A DNA stretch of 64,000 nucleotides from an uncultured Bacteroidales bacterium (GCA_947302175.1 CAMYVB010000009.1:1-64000); one strand, 5' to 3'. Positions 50,602-60,202 are shown, numbered from the stretch's first letter. The notes: generated from the sequence alone by a model not told the origin. Made by a program: numbers and translations.

Positions 50602-51803
50602 CACCCCGGAGACTGATTTCCATACTCTTCCTGGCAAGTGCAGTGCTGCTGACTGCGCAGACCCTCTGCGCCCAAAACGTCAGCGACAAGCAGGCCCGCA
50701 AGGACCGCCTCGAGAAGGAAATCGCCATCCTGGACAAGCAAATCCGCATCAACAGCTCCAAAAACGCCGACGCCCTCGCCCGCCTCTCGCTCCTCCAGAG
50801 CAAGATCAAGGCCCGCCAGAGCCTCGTGGACGAAAGCAACAGGGAGCTCGACGCCATCAACGGCAGGATTGCAGCCAAGCAAAAGGAAATAGACCTGCGC
50901 CAGGCCCGGCTCGACACCATGACCGCCTATTCCGGCCGCCTGATACGCAGCGCCTACAAAAACCGCGACACCCGCGTCTGGTACATATATATCCTCGCCA
51001 GCGAGAGCGTCTCGCAGGGCCTCAGGAGGGCCGCATTCTTCAAGAACCTCTCCTCCACTATGGCTGCCCAGGCCGCGAAGATAAAAGCCGAAAAAGCCGA
51101 GCTCGAGAAGGAAAAAGCCGCCCTGGACGCCCTTGCCGCCGAAGCGCGCACCCTCAGGGACTACCGCGTCCGCGAGCTCAACAGCTTGAAAAAAGAGGAA
51201 AAGGAAGCCAAGAACCTCAGCGCCAACCTCAAGCGGCAGAAGACAAAATACCAGAAAGAACTCGCCGCAAAACGCAAGCAGGCCGACGCCCTCGAAAGGG
51301 AAATACGCAACGCCATCAAATCCGCCAAGTCCGGCGGCAAATCCGGCAGCGGCAAGAACAAGCCCAAGGCCCAGGTGGACTACACCCTGGCAAAGCAGTT
51401 CGTCGCCAACAAGGGCAAACTCCCCTGGCCGGCGGAAGGCGCCCTTACCGGCCGCTTCGGCAAGCAGTACCACCCGGTTTTCACCCGCCTCCGCCTTCCG
51501 GAGAACAACGGCATCAACATAGCCGTTTCTCCCGACGCCCCCGTCAAAGCCGTTTTCGACGGCACCGTAGCCCAGATTTCCGTCCTTCCCGGATACCACC
51601 AGTGCATCCTCATCCAGCACGGCGACTACTTCACCCTCTACTCCAAGATGAAGGACGTCAAGGTGAAGGCCGGCGACAAAGTGACCACGGGCCAGGCAAT
51701 CGGCACCGTGGACACCATCTCAGGCGAGACAGTCCTCCACTTCGAAATATGGGACGACAACACCTCTCCCCGCGACCCCGAGGTCTGGCTGCGTCCCCGC
51801 TAA
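50598..51803 (+). CDS. EnvC-like murein hydrolase activator (coiled coil plus M23 domain)
   Basis: Long N-terminal coiled coil and C-terminal LytM-like domain (GINIAVSPDAPVKAVFDGTVAQ...GETVLHFEIWDD). Confidence 0.88.
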   Translation: MTPRRLISILFLASAVLLTAQTLCAQNVSDKQARKDRLEKEIAILDKQIRINSSKNADALARLSLLQSKIKARQSLVDESNRELDAINGRIAAKQKEIDLRQARLDTMTAYSGRLIRSAYKNRDTRVWYIYILASESVSQGLRRAAFFKNLSSTMAAQAAKIKAEKAELEKEKAALDALAAEARTLRDYRVRELNSLKKEEKEAKNLSANLKRQKTKYQKELAAKRKQADALEREIRNAIKSAKSGGKSGSGKNKPKAQVDYTLAKQFVANKGKLPWPAEGALTGRFGKQYHPVFTRLRLPENNGINIAVSPDAPVKAVFDGTVAQISVLPGYHQCILIQHGDYFTLYSKMKDVKVKAGDKVTTGQAIGTVDTISGETVLHFEIWDDNTSPRDPEVWLRPR

Positions 51804-51815
51804 ATACTTTACCAC

Positions 51816-52520
51816 ATGAAGATTTGCGTACTCACCGGCGCCGGTGTGAGCGCCGAAAGCGGACTTTCCACCTACCGCGACAGCGGCGGCACATGGGATA
51901 ACTACGACCCCATGGTGGTCGCATCCATCCAGGGCTGGCATTCCGACCCTGAGACGGTGCTGAGTTTCTACAATGGTCTGCGAAAGCGCATGGCTGCGTG
52001 CAAACCCAACAGCGCCCATCTCGACATTGCTGCCCTTGAGAAAGAGCACGAGGTGGTCGTCATCACCCAGAATGTCGACGACCTCCACGAAAGGGCCGGG
52101 AGCAGCCACATTATCCACCTCCACGGCGAAGCCACCAAGATACGCCCCGAAGACTGTTTCAACGACTACGACCGCTTCAGCGAAAAGAAAGTGAAGGACA
52201 TAGGCTACTCGGAAGTGAAAATTGGCGATAAGGACGGCCGCGGCGTGCAATACCGCCCTCACATAGTCTTTTTCGGCGAAGCAGTCCCCAAGATGGACGA
52301 AGCTATAAAGGCCGTTGAAGAGGCTGACGTCCTTCTGATAGTGGGCACTTCCCTCCAGGTCTATCCTGCCGCATCGCTCTATCATTATGCCCGGTACGAC
52401 GCCCCTGTTTTCATCGTCGACCCGGCCGACGTCTCCGTCCCCCAAAGGGTCGTCCACATACGCGAAAAAGCCACAAATGGCCTCAAAACCTTCATTTCTG
52501 CCCTCAAAAAGCTCCAATGA
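51816..52520 (+). CDS. Sir2-family NAD-dependent deacylase
   Basis: TGAGVSAESGLSTYRDSGG, TQNVDDLHERAGS, HLHGEATK, VGTSLQVYPAASL. Confidence 0.92.
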   Translation: MKICVLTGAGVSAESGLSTYRDSGGTWDNYDPMVVASIQGWHSDPETVLSFYNGLRKRMAACKPNSAHLDIAALEKEHEVVVITQNVDDLHERAGSSHIIHLHGEATKIRPEDCFNDYDRFSEKKVKDIGYSEVKIGDKDGRGVQYRPHIVFFGEAVPKMDEAIKAVEEADVLLIVGTSLQVYPAASLYHYARYDAPVFIVDPADVSVPQRVVHIREKATNGLKTFISALKKLQ

Positions 52521-52532
52521 CGAGCTTTTTTT
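52506..52532 (+). terminator. Rho-independent terminator overlapping the Sir2 stop codon
   Basis: AAAAAGCTC-caatgac-GAGCTTTTT plus trailing T's; TGA lies in the loop. Confidence 0.7.
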
Positions 52533-52594
52533 ATTATATTGGCCATTTAGTGGAAGTTTAACGAGCCTTTAGGAGGCTCAAAAAGACACTTTGC

Positions 52595-52735
52595 ATGAAA
52601 AAGAAAGATGATTATTTAGCTCCGGAGGCCCTTACGACAATGGCCGTTTCGGGGGCTCTGATATGCGCAAGCCCCCACGGCATTGACGGGAGCCGCGACG
52701 ATTACGACACTTCTGATAATGAATTATACTTGTAG
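52595..52735 (+). CDS. Candidate small protein, 46 aa, upstream of the fimbrillin-like gene (absent from the ORF track)
   Basis: MKKKDDYLAPEALTTMAVSGALICASPHGIDGSRDDYDTSDNELYL*; stop is 3 bp before the next ATG. Confidence 0.55.
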   Translation: MKKKDDYLAPEALTTMAVSGALICASPHGIDGSRDDYDTSDNELYL

Positions 52736-52738
52736 GAC

Positions 52739-53479
52739 ATGAGAAAGATATTCATATATCTGGCCGCAGCACTGTTCCTTCTGTCCTGCAACAAGGAATT
52801 AGGTGTGGCACCGACCTATACCCTGACCGTGGAGGTCGGAAATGAAAGGACCAGGGCGCTGAACCTTGAATCCGATACCATAAAGGCCGCGTGGGCCGAG
52901 GGCGAGGAGGTAACGGTGCGCAATGGCTCAGGAGATTACCTGGGCACGCTTACGGCACAGTCTTCCGGCACGAGCACCACGCTCACAGGGACCATCACCG
53001 GAGACATGTATGTTAATAGAAAGCTCGTGCTGGATTTCCTAAGTCCCGCCTATGAGAACCAGGACGGCACGCTCACCGGGAATACCACCAGTATCGACAA
53101 GGTATGTGATTATGCCACGGCTTCAGTCAAAGTCAAGAGCATTGAAGGCGACACCGTAACCACGGATGAGGCACATTTCAGCAACAGGCAGGCAATCGTG
53201 AGATTCAAGATAAAACTCAACGACATTGATGTCCCCGCGGATGAAATGACGATTACGGTTTCCGGCTATGTTTCCGGTGGGCCGTCCAGCAAAACGATTT
53301 CTGTGCATCCCCAAAGACAATACGATGAGTTGTACGTTGCCATTCCTTGTTATTACAATACGGAGAGCGAAGCGTTAACCTTATCTTTTAATGTGGTAGT
53401 GATGGGGATTCCCCTCACAAAGAACGCATCAATGAATTTGAAAAATGGTGGTTTTTATCGGGCCACTTTGTCTTTATGA
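52739..53479 (+). CDS. Fimbrillin-like lipoprotein
   Basis: FLLSCNKE lipobox; fimbrillin-like N-terminus (TLTVEVGNERTRALNLESDTIKAAWAEGEEV). Confidence 0.65.
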   Translation: MRKIFIYLAAALFLLSCNKELGVAPTYTLTVEVGNERTRALNLESDTIKAAWAEGEEVTVRNGSGDYLGTLTAQSSGTSTTLTGTITGDMYVNRKLVLDFLSPAYENQDGTLTGNTTSIDKVCDYATASVKVKSIEGDTVTTDEAHFSNRQAIVRFKIKLNDIDVPADEMTITVSGYVSGGPSSKTISVHPQRQYDELYVAIPCYYNTESEALTLSFNVVVMGIPLTKNASMNLKNGGFYRATLSL

Positions 53480-53515
53480 TAATTTTGACTCTATCAGATA
53501 ATTATTTTTATCGTT

Positions 53516-54559
53516 ATGAATAGACTTGTTCGCGTTGTTTTACTGAGCCTCGCCGCAGGCGCCTGCCTGCTTACTTCCTGTAAAGAGGACGACTGGGAAG
53601 GAAAAAGGGAGAACCCCAATCCTGAGGTTTGCAAAGTTCCCGATTCCTATACTTTACGCAGCAGTTTCCTGGAGCTGGACCAGGACGGAAATGTCGTGGA
53701 CTGCTACTTTGGAAAATATGATCCGGCCACGCCCGGCGTGGTATCCATTACGGTGAAAAACTATGCTCGTGCGCTTGAAGTTATAAAGATGATTGTTCCG
53801 GATGAAGCTGAGGTAACTGAAACTGAAGATCAGCTGATTTGGAACCTGAAAGACGTGGATGGAAAGTCTGAGGGACAGATGGTGTTCAAGCGTTCTACGG
53901 CCCCCGGGCAGTTTGCCGTGGTGGAAATTCCTCAGTGCTCACGTCCGCTCACACAGGTCGTATTCAAAAAGCCCCTGCTTACCGACAGCTGGATGGACGA
54001 GTACAACACGTGTGATGCCCTGGATAACTTTTATCTTGGCGCACCGATTGATGTCAGTCTTGGTAAGCTTCCGGAAGGAGCGGCCAGCAATTTCGGTCAC
54101 GGCCAGGGAATGTTCCTGGTTATCCAGGAATACGAAGCCGGCGTCCATGACGGGCTCCTTCTGAGGCTTAACAATACGGAGAACAACTATGTAACGATCA
54201 AATGGGAATTTAACAACAGATTACAAGAGCAAATTGATCGCGCCATGAAGTATGCTGAAGCCCTGCTCGTAAAAAAGATTCTCCACGACAACACCTCGTT
54301 TGTAACTACGATGACGTCTATGGGTATGGCATCCTGGGATAACGGATTCATGTTTGACGCAATGAATGCGGGAAAAGACGTATTTTTTGCCAGTCCGGAG
54401 GTTCGCATAAACTTCAAAACCGGAGAGACAAACGCCCTTGCCATGGTTAACGCCTGGTATTATCGTGAGGCGTGGTTGTATAAATTCTATGTGGAGCCGG
54501 CGAAAGAGGATGGCGCTCTTAAAGTCATTATAGACAGTAGAACTTCAGGAGTTAAATGA
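53516..54559 (+). CDS. Hypothetical lipoprotein
   Basis: GACLLTSCKEDDW lipobox; cassette position. Confidence 0.55.
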   Translation: MNRLVRVVLLSLAAGACLLTSCKEDDWEGKRENPNPEVCKVPDSYTLRSSFLELDQDGNVVDCYFGKYDPATPGVVSITVKNYARALEVIKMIVPDEAEVTETEDQLIWNLKDVDGKSEGQMVFKRSTAPGQFAVVEIPQCSRPLTQVVFKKPLLTDSWMDEYNTCDALDNFYLGAPIDVSLGKLPEGAASNFGHGQGMFLVIQEYEAGVHDGLLLRLNNTENNYVTIKWEFNNRLQEQIDRAMKYAEALLVKKILHDNTSFVTTMTSMGMASWDNGFMFDAMNAGKDVFFASPEVRINFKTGETNALAMVNAWYYREAWLYKFYVEPAKEDGALKVIIDSRTSGVK

Positions 54560-57003
54560 TGAAAAAGATTATATTAATTATCGCGGCCCTGCTGCCGCTC
54601 CTTTTCGCGTGCGACATTGTCGATATTGGAGAGAAGGACACCCGGGTTTTAGATTTTACTCTGGAAGTTGCCAATGAGGATTATACCCAGTCCACCGTCC
54701 TGGACGGTATTGGCGACACTCAGATTACCTCCATCACCGGCCAGCCTGATTGGGTCAGCTCCATCTGCCGCCAGGAGGAGCTGTGCGAAGGTAATCTTGC
54801 ATTGGATGTGACTGTGACAGCCGACAGTAAAATGAACTGGGACCGCTCGGCCAAGATAGTGCTCACGATGATAAGCGGCACAACGGTTAATCTGACCGTC
54901 AACCAGCGCCCCGGTCTGCCGTATTTCTCAGGTGTCTTCGGCGCCACGACCCCCTCGGTCAACAAGGCCTTCGAGGAAGACTGGTCTTCGCAGACCGAGA
55001 TAGAAGTGGTCAGTTCCGTCATGAAGGTTAATGACCAGCTTGAGATCAGGGCCAAGAACGTGTATCTCCCCTGGGCCTTTGAAGAAGTCGGCGTGCAGCA
55101 TCATCTTCCCGACGACGAGCTGCGAAAGATGATGCTACACCAGGATGACTGGGCGCTGGCCTTCAATACCACCGGCATTGAAACTGCCGCCGGCGCCAAT
55201 CTGAATTATTTCGGCCTTTTCAACCGCTATTCTCATGTCCTTCGCGTCTTCTACTATTGGCCGGAAGAGCTGATTCCCGCCTCCGGAGCCAACGACTACG
55301 CGTGGCACGTCAAGTTCTCGGGAAAGCCGTCCGAGTACAATCCCACCGCTTTTGCAGTCCCGTACAACCATCGCTTCGAAGGGGCCGATGCCACCAGGTT
55401 CCAGGGATATGCCAACATATTTTTCACTTCCCCGCTGACGGATGAGATAGGACTGAAGAATCCGGGCATCGTGGTCCCCGCTCCCGGCTGGTGGGCCTTC
55501 GATATGGATATGTCGACCAAGCGGGCGCAATCCTTCTTCGACGACTACGACGAATTCAGCAAGATTACCATTGGGGTTGACATCTTCGATGTCCAGAGCG
55601 TATTCATGAAATCCTTAATGGATGGAGTCTCTATTGGTGGAGATCTGACAGGAAGCATGAATCTGAAAGGTCTGGTGCCCCAGTCCGCCACAGCGGCGGG
55701 AATTATTACTCCGGGCATCTTGGGGACATTTTCCAGTCTCTTTACCAACACCTACCTGCTGCAGTTTGTTAATGAAGCAAAAGCATTTAACCCCTATGTC
55801 CTTATTCCCGCCATCGCGGGTGCGGTCTGCGGCATAGCCGGAAATATTACGGATGGTTTAATTAACGGCGACCCTGATCATCCGGAAGAGACCATGAAGC
55901 AACTTGGGGCGATGAACGCTAAGCTTAACCTGCAGATGAACGGCATCATTTCGACCGAAGGCACCATCGAGTCGCAGCGCTCCCACAGCGTTCCTTCCCT
56001 GAGTCTTCCCATAGGATACCTCACCAGAATCCGTGACAACAAGACCTTCCAGATGGGTAAGGGCATATGGAATATTGAAAACGACCCCGTCGTTTACGTG
56101 GTGAAGGACGCCCTTTGGGCCAACAAACCCGTACTTACCTACTACAGCCGCAATCAGCAGAGTTGGTACCGCCAGGGGAATGAGGTCGCTGAATATGATA
56201 TATCCTCTTCCCCCTCTTCACTGGGGCTGCGCATCATCTCTTTCTTCGACCCTTCGTCCCTGGGAGACGTAATTCTCAATGAGGAAGTCTTCGGCAACAT
56301 TTCCGACATTAAAGTGGCTGCCAGTTACGGTGTTTATCCCGGCGGCAGCGCCGGCAATACCGATACTTTCCGCAGCGCAGTCGGGCTGGATTATGAGCCC
56401 ATGAGCCTTGCTACGGCCAATAAGGACGGGCGAGCATCTACGGGTGAGGTGTCAGGCACCACCAATCTTCCTCTCAAGATATTCAAAGACCGCTATACCA
56501 ACGATTTCTTCCAGATTCCCATTGATGAGCGGGATAAGGAAACGTTTGGCGATCTGGTCGGGACCCGGCTCAGCGCCCAGGGCGTTAACAATAACTACGA
56601 GCGCCGCTACTACGGGACCTCTCTTTTCTACATGAATCCGGATGCATCCTCCTCCGTAACGGACATTGTCCAATACGTGTCGGATCCCCAGATTTTCGTG
56701 CCCTTCAACGAGTCCAAGCGCGTCATTACCGATCCGGACATCCCTGACCTTGTGGTTACCGTCCAATTGAGCGTAAGGAGCGTTTCTCCCGGACAGGAGG
56801 AGGAAACGACCAAGATGTACCGTCTGCGCTACGTTCCCAAGATTGTGTATATCAATGCCGAAGACGTGCCCGCAGTCTATCAGCAGATTGCTTCCAAAGC
56901 CAATGGCGGAATGTCATCGAACGTCAGTTACCAGACATTTGAGGCCCACAAGGACCTTGTCAAAGCCTACGCCGACGAAATCAGCGCTCAGCTGAGCAAA
57001 TAG
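54556..57003 (+). CDS. Large hypothetical lipoprotein with BACON-like N-terminal segment
   Basis: LLFACDIVD lipobox; AKIVLTMISGTTVNLTVNQRPG resembles a BACON end; remainder unrecognised. Overlaps upstream stop by ATGA. Confidence 0.55.
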   Translation: MMKKIILIIAALLPLLFACDIVDIGEKDTRVLDFTLEVANEDYTQSTVLDGIGDTQITSITGQPDWVSSICRQEELCEGNLALDVTVTADSKMNWDRSAKIVLTMISGTTVNLTVNQRPGLPYFSGVFGATTPSVNKAFEEDWSSQTEIEVVSSVMKVNDQLEIRAKNVYLPWAFEEVGVQHHLPDDELRKMMLHQDDWALAFNTTGIETAAGANLNYFGLFNRYSHVLRVFYYWPEELIPASGANDYAWHVKFSGKPSEYNPTAFAVPYNHRFEGADATRFQGYANIFFTSPLTDEIGLKNPGIVVPAPGWWAFDMDMSTKRAQSFFDDYDEFSKITIGVDIFDVQSVFMKSLMDGVSIGGDLTGSMNLKGLVPQSATAAGIITPGILGTFSSLFTNTYLLQFVNEAKAFNPYVLIPAIAGAVCGIAGNITDGLINGDPDHPEETMKQLGAMNAKLNLQMNGIISTEGTIESQRSHSVPSLSLPIGYLTRIRDNKTFQMGKGIWNIENDPVVYVVKDALWANKPVLTYYSRNQQSWYRQGNEVAEYDISSSPSSLGLRIISFFDPSSLGDVILNEEVFGNISDIKVAASYGVYPGGSAGNTDTFRSAVGLDYEPMSLATANKDGRASTGEVSGTTNLPLKIFKDRYTNDFFQIPIDERDKETFGDLVGTRLSAQGVNNNYERRYYGTSLFYMNPDASSSVTDIVQYVSDPQIFVPFNESKRVITDPDIPDLVVTVQLSVRSVSPGQEEETTKMYRLRYVPKIVYINAEDVPAVYQQIASKANGGMSSNVSYQTFEAHKDLVKAYADEISAQLSK

Positions 57004-57027
57004 GGCACAAATCTGACCAACAAAAAA

Positions 57028-57063
57028 GAAAACCGCCCCAGGAAATCCTGAGGCGGTTTTTTG
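57028..57063 (+). terminator. Rho-independent terminator at the chromosome/element junction
   Basis: AAAACCGCCcCAGGA-aa-TCCTGaGGCGGTTTTTT. Confidence 0.85.
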
Positions 57064-57185
57064 TGGAGATAGTCGGACCAAAACCCGGGAAATAGTGCGT
57101 AATACTTTACGATATAACCGCCTGTAAATCAGCGCTAAAGTATCTTTTTGCCAATAGTACGGAATATTTGGTAATACAAAAAATA

Positions 57186-57210
57186 GTGCGTAAATTTGGT
57201 GCGTAAATTT
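57186..57210 (+). repeat. 12-bp direct repeat GTGCGTAAATTT x2; related AATAGTGCGTAA also at 57091
   Basis: GTGCGTAAATTT at 57186-57197 and 57199-57210; AATAGTGCGTAA at 57091-57102 and 57182-57193. Confidence 0.85.
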
Positions 57211-57243
57211 TGGGCGAAGGGAAGGAAAGCAAAAAACCGCAGC

Positions 57244-57251
57244 TATTTTTG
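57244..57251 (+). promoter_or_regulatory. Candidate -7 box (TATTTTTG) for integrase
   Basis: Matches TAnnTTTG about 54 bp upstream of the integrase ATG. Confidence 0.3.
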
Positions 57252-57304
57252 GGGCCTGCATTTTTTGCATTTTCTACACAAAGCCCGCAAACGCTAGTAG
57301 ACAA

Positions 57305-58624
57305 ATGACAGGTTTTTATCTAGAGAAAAGGGCCGACAAAAAAGGGGACTGCCCTATTAGAGTTTCTGCCCGGGCCGCTGGCGGCCGTTTGCTTACCTCA
57401 ATAGGCTATAGCATCAATCCCGATAATTGGGACAGCGAAGCCCAGCAAGTAAAGCCGGGGACCAAAAAGGCCCCTACCACCAACGCCCGGGGAATCCCGG
57501 CCGCCACTATTAACGCCCGAATTGCGGCTATTTCGGCCGCCTTCGCCCAGCTGGAAGCAACCCCCGGGGCCTGCACTATTGAAGCCCTACAGGCTGCGCT
57601 AGATGCTATTACAGGGAAGGCCGACAGGAAGGCCGCCGCCCGGCCTATTCAATCAATTGTGCTAACCTACTTTGATTTGTGGGTAAAAGAGGAAAGCACC
57701 CAAAACCAATGGGCCGCTAGCACTACAGCCAAAATGCAGTCCTTTAGAAATTCCCTAGAGGAATTCAAGCCCGATTTGGCATTTTCCGACCTCAACGAAA
57801 AGGGCCTAGCACGATATATTGAATTCCTGCGCAGCAAAAAGGACCACGAAGAAACTAGCATACAAAAGCGCTATAGCAATCTAAAGTGGTTTATAGATTG
57901 GGCTATACGCAAAGGCTACTGCGCAGAAACCGCTATAGATACCTACCGCCCCAAATTCAAAGTATTGGCAAAGCCTGTAATCTTTTTGACACGCCCGGAA
58001 TTGCTCAAACTCTATCACTATGAAATCCCGGCTACGCCCTGCGAAATGACTTTGACATACAGCACAGGGGAGCAATACACAAAGCCTGTGCAATACGCCG
58101 GGGCGCTGGAAAAGGCCCGGGACCTGTTTTGTTTCTGCGCCTTCACTAGCCTTCGCTATTCCGATATGGCAGCACTAAAGCGCAGCGACATAGTAGGGGA
58201 CAAAATCATAGTAACCACCCAAAAGACCAATGACCGCCTAGAAATCCCCCTCAATGACTACAGCCGGGCAATACTAGACAAATACGCCGATTTGCAGGAC
58301 CCCCGGGGGCTGGCCCTTCCTGTCATATCCAACCAAAAAATGAATGACTACCTAAAGGACCTTTGCGAACTCTGCGACTTTAGGGACCCTGTAACAAAGG
58401 TATTCTACAAAGGCGGGGCCCGCGTTGAGGAAACCCACGAAAAATGGGAACTAATCAGCACCCACGCCGCCCGCCGCACCTTCATTTGCTACGCCCTTAC
58501 AAAAGGAATCCCGCCGCAAATTGTTATGAAATTCACAGGGCACAGCGACTACAAAGCTATGAAGCCCTACATAGATATAGCCGGGGCCGATGCCGCCGCC
58601 GCTATGCAGTTAATGAATGACTAG
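57305..58624 (+). CDS. Tyrosine recombinase/integrase
   Basis: R (FTSLRYSDMAALKRSDI), HxxR (STHAARRTFICYAL), GHSDYKAMKPYIDI; SAM-like N-terminal core-binding domain. Confidence 0.93.
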   Translation: MTGFYLEKRADKKGDCPIRVSARAAGGRLLTSIGYSINPDNWDSEAQQVKPGTKKAPTTNARGIPAATINARIAAISAAFAQLEATPGACTIEALQAALDAITGKADRKAAARPIQSIVLTYFDLWVKEESTQNQWAASTTAKMQSFRNSLEEFKPDLAFSDLNEKGLARYIEFLRSKKDHEETSIQKRYSNLKWFIDWAIRKGYCAETAIDTYRPKFKVLAKPVIFLTRPELLKLYHYEIPATPCEMTLTYSTGEQYTKPVQYAGALEKARDLFCFCAFTSLRYSDMAALKRSDIVGDKIIVTTQKTNDRLEIPLNDYSRAILDKYADLQDPRGLALPVISNQKMNDYLKDLCELCDFRDPVTKVFYKGGARVEETHEKWELISTHAARRTFICYALTKGIPPQIVMKFTGHSDYKAMKPYIDIAGADAAAAMQLMND

Positions 58625-58640
58625 CACAGGGGGAAGGACT

Positions 58641-59102
58641 ATGAAGCACACGCCGACACTACAGGAAGCAATCTATATTGAAGGCCTGCCCGATTGGTAC
58701 ATAAGCGACACCCCGGCCGATTTTTGGACCCGGGAAGCCTTCGCCCTGTTTGAAGCCGCCCGGCAGGAAGGGCTAATAGATTTTGATAGCACCTACAGCG
58801 ACAGCTGGACCGCTGGCCCCAATATCCCCAAAGGGGCGCTAGCGTATTTTTGCCAAAAGGCTAGTAGATGCCTACACCTCAACAAAGGGGCCCACACCAA
58901 TTGGAAGCCCTTTGAAAGAATGTTTAACCGGGGCAGCCTGTGCTGGCCGGAATCCGACACCACAGGGCAGGCCCAGCCGGAACTGCGCCCAGCCGCGCCG
59001 CTGCGCCTGTCCCTGCATAACCTAGAGGAAAGCGCCGGGCAGGAAGCGCTGCGCAGCCGTATAGATGACTTTTTCACACGATATGAAAACGGAAATAGCT
59101 AA
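58641..59102 (+). CDS. Hypothetical protein of the element
   Basis: MKHTPTLQEAIYIEGLPDWYISDTPADFWTREAF...; element-like codon usage. Confidence 0.6.
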   Translation: MKHTPTLQEAIYIEGLPDWYISDTPADFWTREAFALFEAARQEGLIDFDSTYSDSWTAGPNIPKGALAYFCQKASRCLHLNKGAHTNWKPFERMFNRGSLCWPESDTTGQAQPELRPAAPLRLSLHNLEESAGQEALRSRIDDFFTRYENGNS

Positions 59103-59682
59103 AGCCCTTCCCGCCTTCCCCTGTGCTGCCCAGCTGGCCCCGGGACACCGGGCCGCCGATGCTGGCCGACCTCAACGCCGACAGCTGGCCGGGGCATCTA
59201 CTACAGGGCAGGGCGCAGGGAGCCCAGCCGGAACGCCGCCGGAATCCCCCGGGCAGGCCCAGCTGGCGCTGCCACCTCAAAAGACACAGGCCGCCGGAAC
59301 ACAGCCCAGCGCCGGGGCCGCCTTCCCCGCCTTCGCCCTGTATAGCGTTGAGGGGAGCAAAGGGCCGGGCATCAATACTACTACAATGAAAGACACCCGC
59401 CACAGCACCGCCTGCCCAGCGCAGCACACAGGGAGCCCAGCCGCCCAGCTGGCCGCCGCGCCTGTAGTCAATATCTATTTGACAGGCTGCAATATCAATA
59501 ACGGCCGGAATCAAATAGTAGGGAATCATAACACCCAAATTGGACATAACGCCTACGGCCCGGCCGACCTGTCCCAATGGCAGGCCGAAACAATCCGGGC
59601 ACAGGCCGCCACCATAGCCGCCCAGCAAAGGACCATAGACCGCCTAATAACGATACTAGAGGGAAGGACCGCCGGGGCCTAG
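59083..59682 (+). CDS. Hypothetical element protein; C-terminal coiled coil; start uncertain (59083 or 59387)
   Basis: C-terminal VVNIYLTGCNINNGRNQIVGNHNTQIGHNAYGPADLSQWQAETIRAQAATIAAQQRTIDRLITILEG; 5' part is repeat-rich low-complexity sequence. Confidence 0.45.
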   Translation: MKTEIAKALPAFPCAAQLAPGHRAADAGRPQRRQLAGASTTGQGAGSPAGTPPESPGQAQLALPPQKTQAAGTQPSAGAAFPAFALYSVEGSKGPGINTTTMKDTRHSTACPAQHTGSPAAQLAAAPVVNIYLTGCNINNGRNQIVGNHNTQIGHNAYGPADLSQWQAETIRAQAATIAAQQRTIDRLITILEGRTAGA

Positions 59683-59836
59683 CCTTCGCGCCCGCGCCTG
59701 CGCCTGTGAATGTTTCGCTTGTATAGCTAAAGCCCTACAGCCGTTGAGGTATGCAGGGCTTTATTTTGCTTTCAAGATACTTATTTTGCCGCCCTGTAGC
59801 GGCCTGTATTGGGCTTTGTATACTATATCTAACAGC

Positions 59837-59846
59837 CTGTATACAG
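59837..59846. promoter_or_regulatory. Perfect palindrome CTGTATACAG upstream of 59879
   Basis: 10-bp palindrome; GTATAC also at 59818-59823 and 60329-60334. Confidence 0.35.
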
Positions 59847-59878
59847 CCTGCCCCGATACTTTGAAATACCTTTGCGAT

Positions 59879-60202
59879 ATGGAACGCACAGGGACACCAC
59901 AGCCGGACCGCTGGCCGGACCTAGACACAGCCCCGCCGCTGGACATAACGGACAGCCCGCCGCTAGACATAACGGACAGCCCGCCGCTAGACCTCAACGC
60001 CGACAGCTGGCCCGCGCTGGACCTGTCCCACAGCTGGCCGGGAATAGAGCCCCCGGACCGCTGGCAGCCGCTGGACATAACGGACAGCCCACCGCTAGAC
60101 CTCAACAGCGAAAAGGGGCGCAGGAAGGCCGAAAAGCAACGGACCGGGGAAACCCTCAACGCCCAGCCAAAACGCCCTAGAAACGGCCGGAAACGGCCCT
60201 AG
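59879..60202 (+). CDS. Hypothetical repeat protein (DITDSPPLD units)
   Basis: MERTGTPQPDRWPDLDTAPPLDITDSPPLDITDSPPLDLNADSWPALDLSHSWPG...; preceded by TACCTTTG. Confidence 0.4.
   Translation: MERTGTPQPDRWPDLDTAPPLDITDSPPLDITDSPPLDLNADSWPALDLSHSWPGIEPPDRWQPLDITDSPPLDLNSEKGRRKAEKQRTGETLNAQPKRPRNGRKRP
59939..60094 (+). repeat. 24-bp repeats ct(g/a)gacataacggacagccc(g/a)ccg: two tandem copies and one distal copy
   Basis: 59939-59962, 59963-59986 and 60071-60094. Confidence 0.9.

Noticed and set aside
54556-57003. MACPF/perforin-like toxin
   Set aside because: Considered because of size, lipoprotein signal and hydrophobic stretches, but no MACPF signature motif is visible.
57064-57085. tRNA 3' end as integration target (gtggagatagtcggacc...)
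   Set aside because: Superficially like the complement of a tRNA 3' end, but no T-loop TTCGAA-type sequence and no cloverleaf could be drawn.
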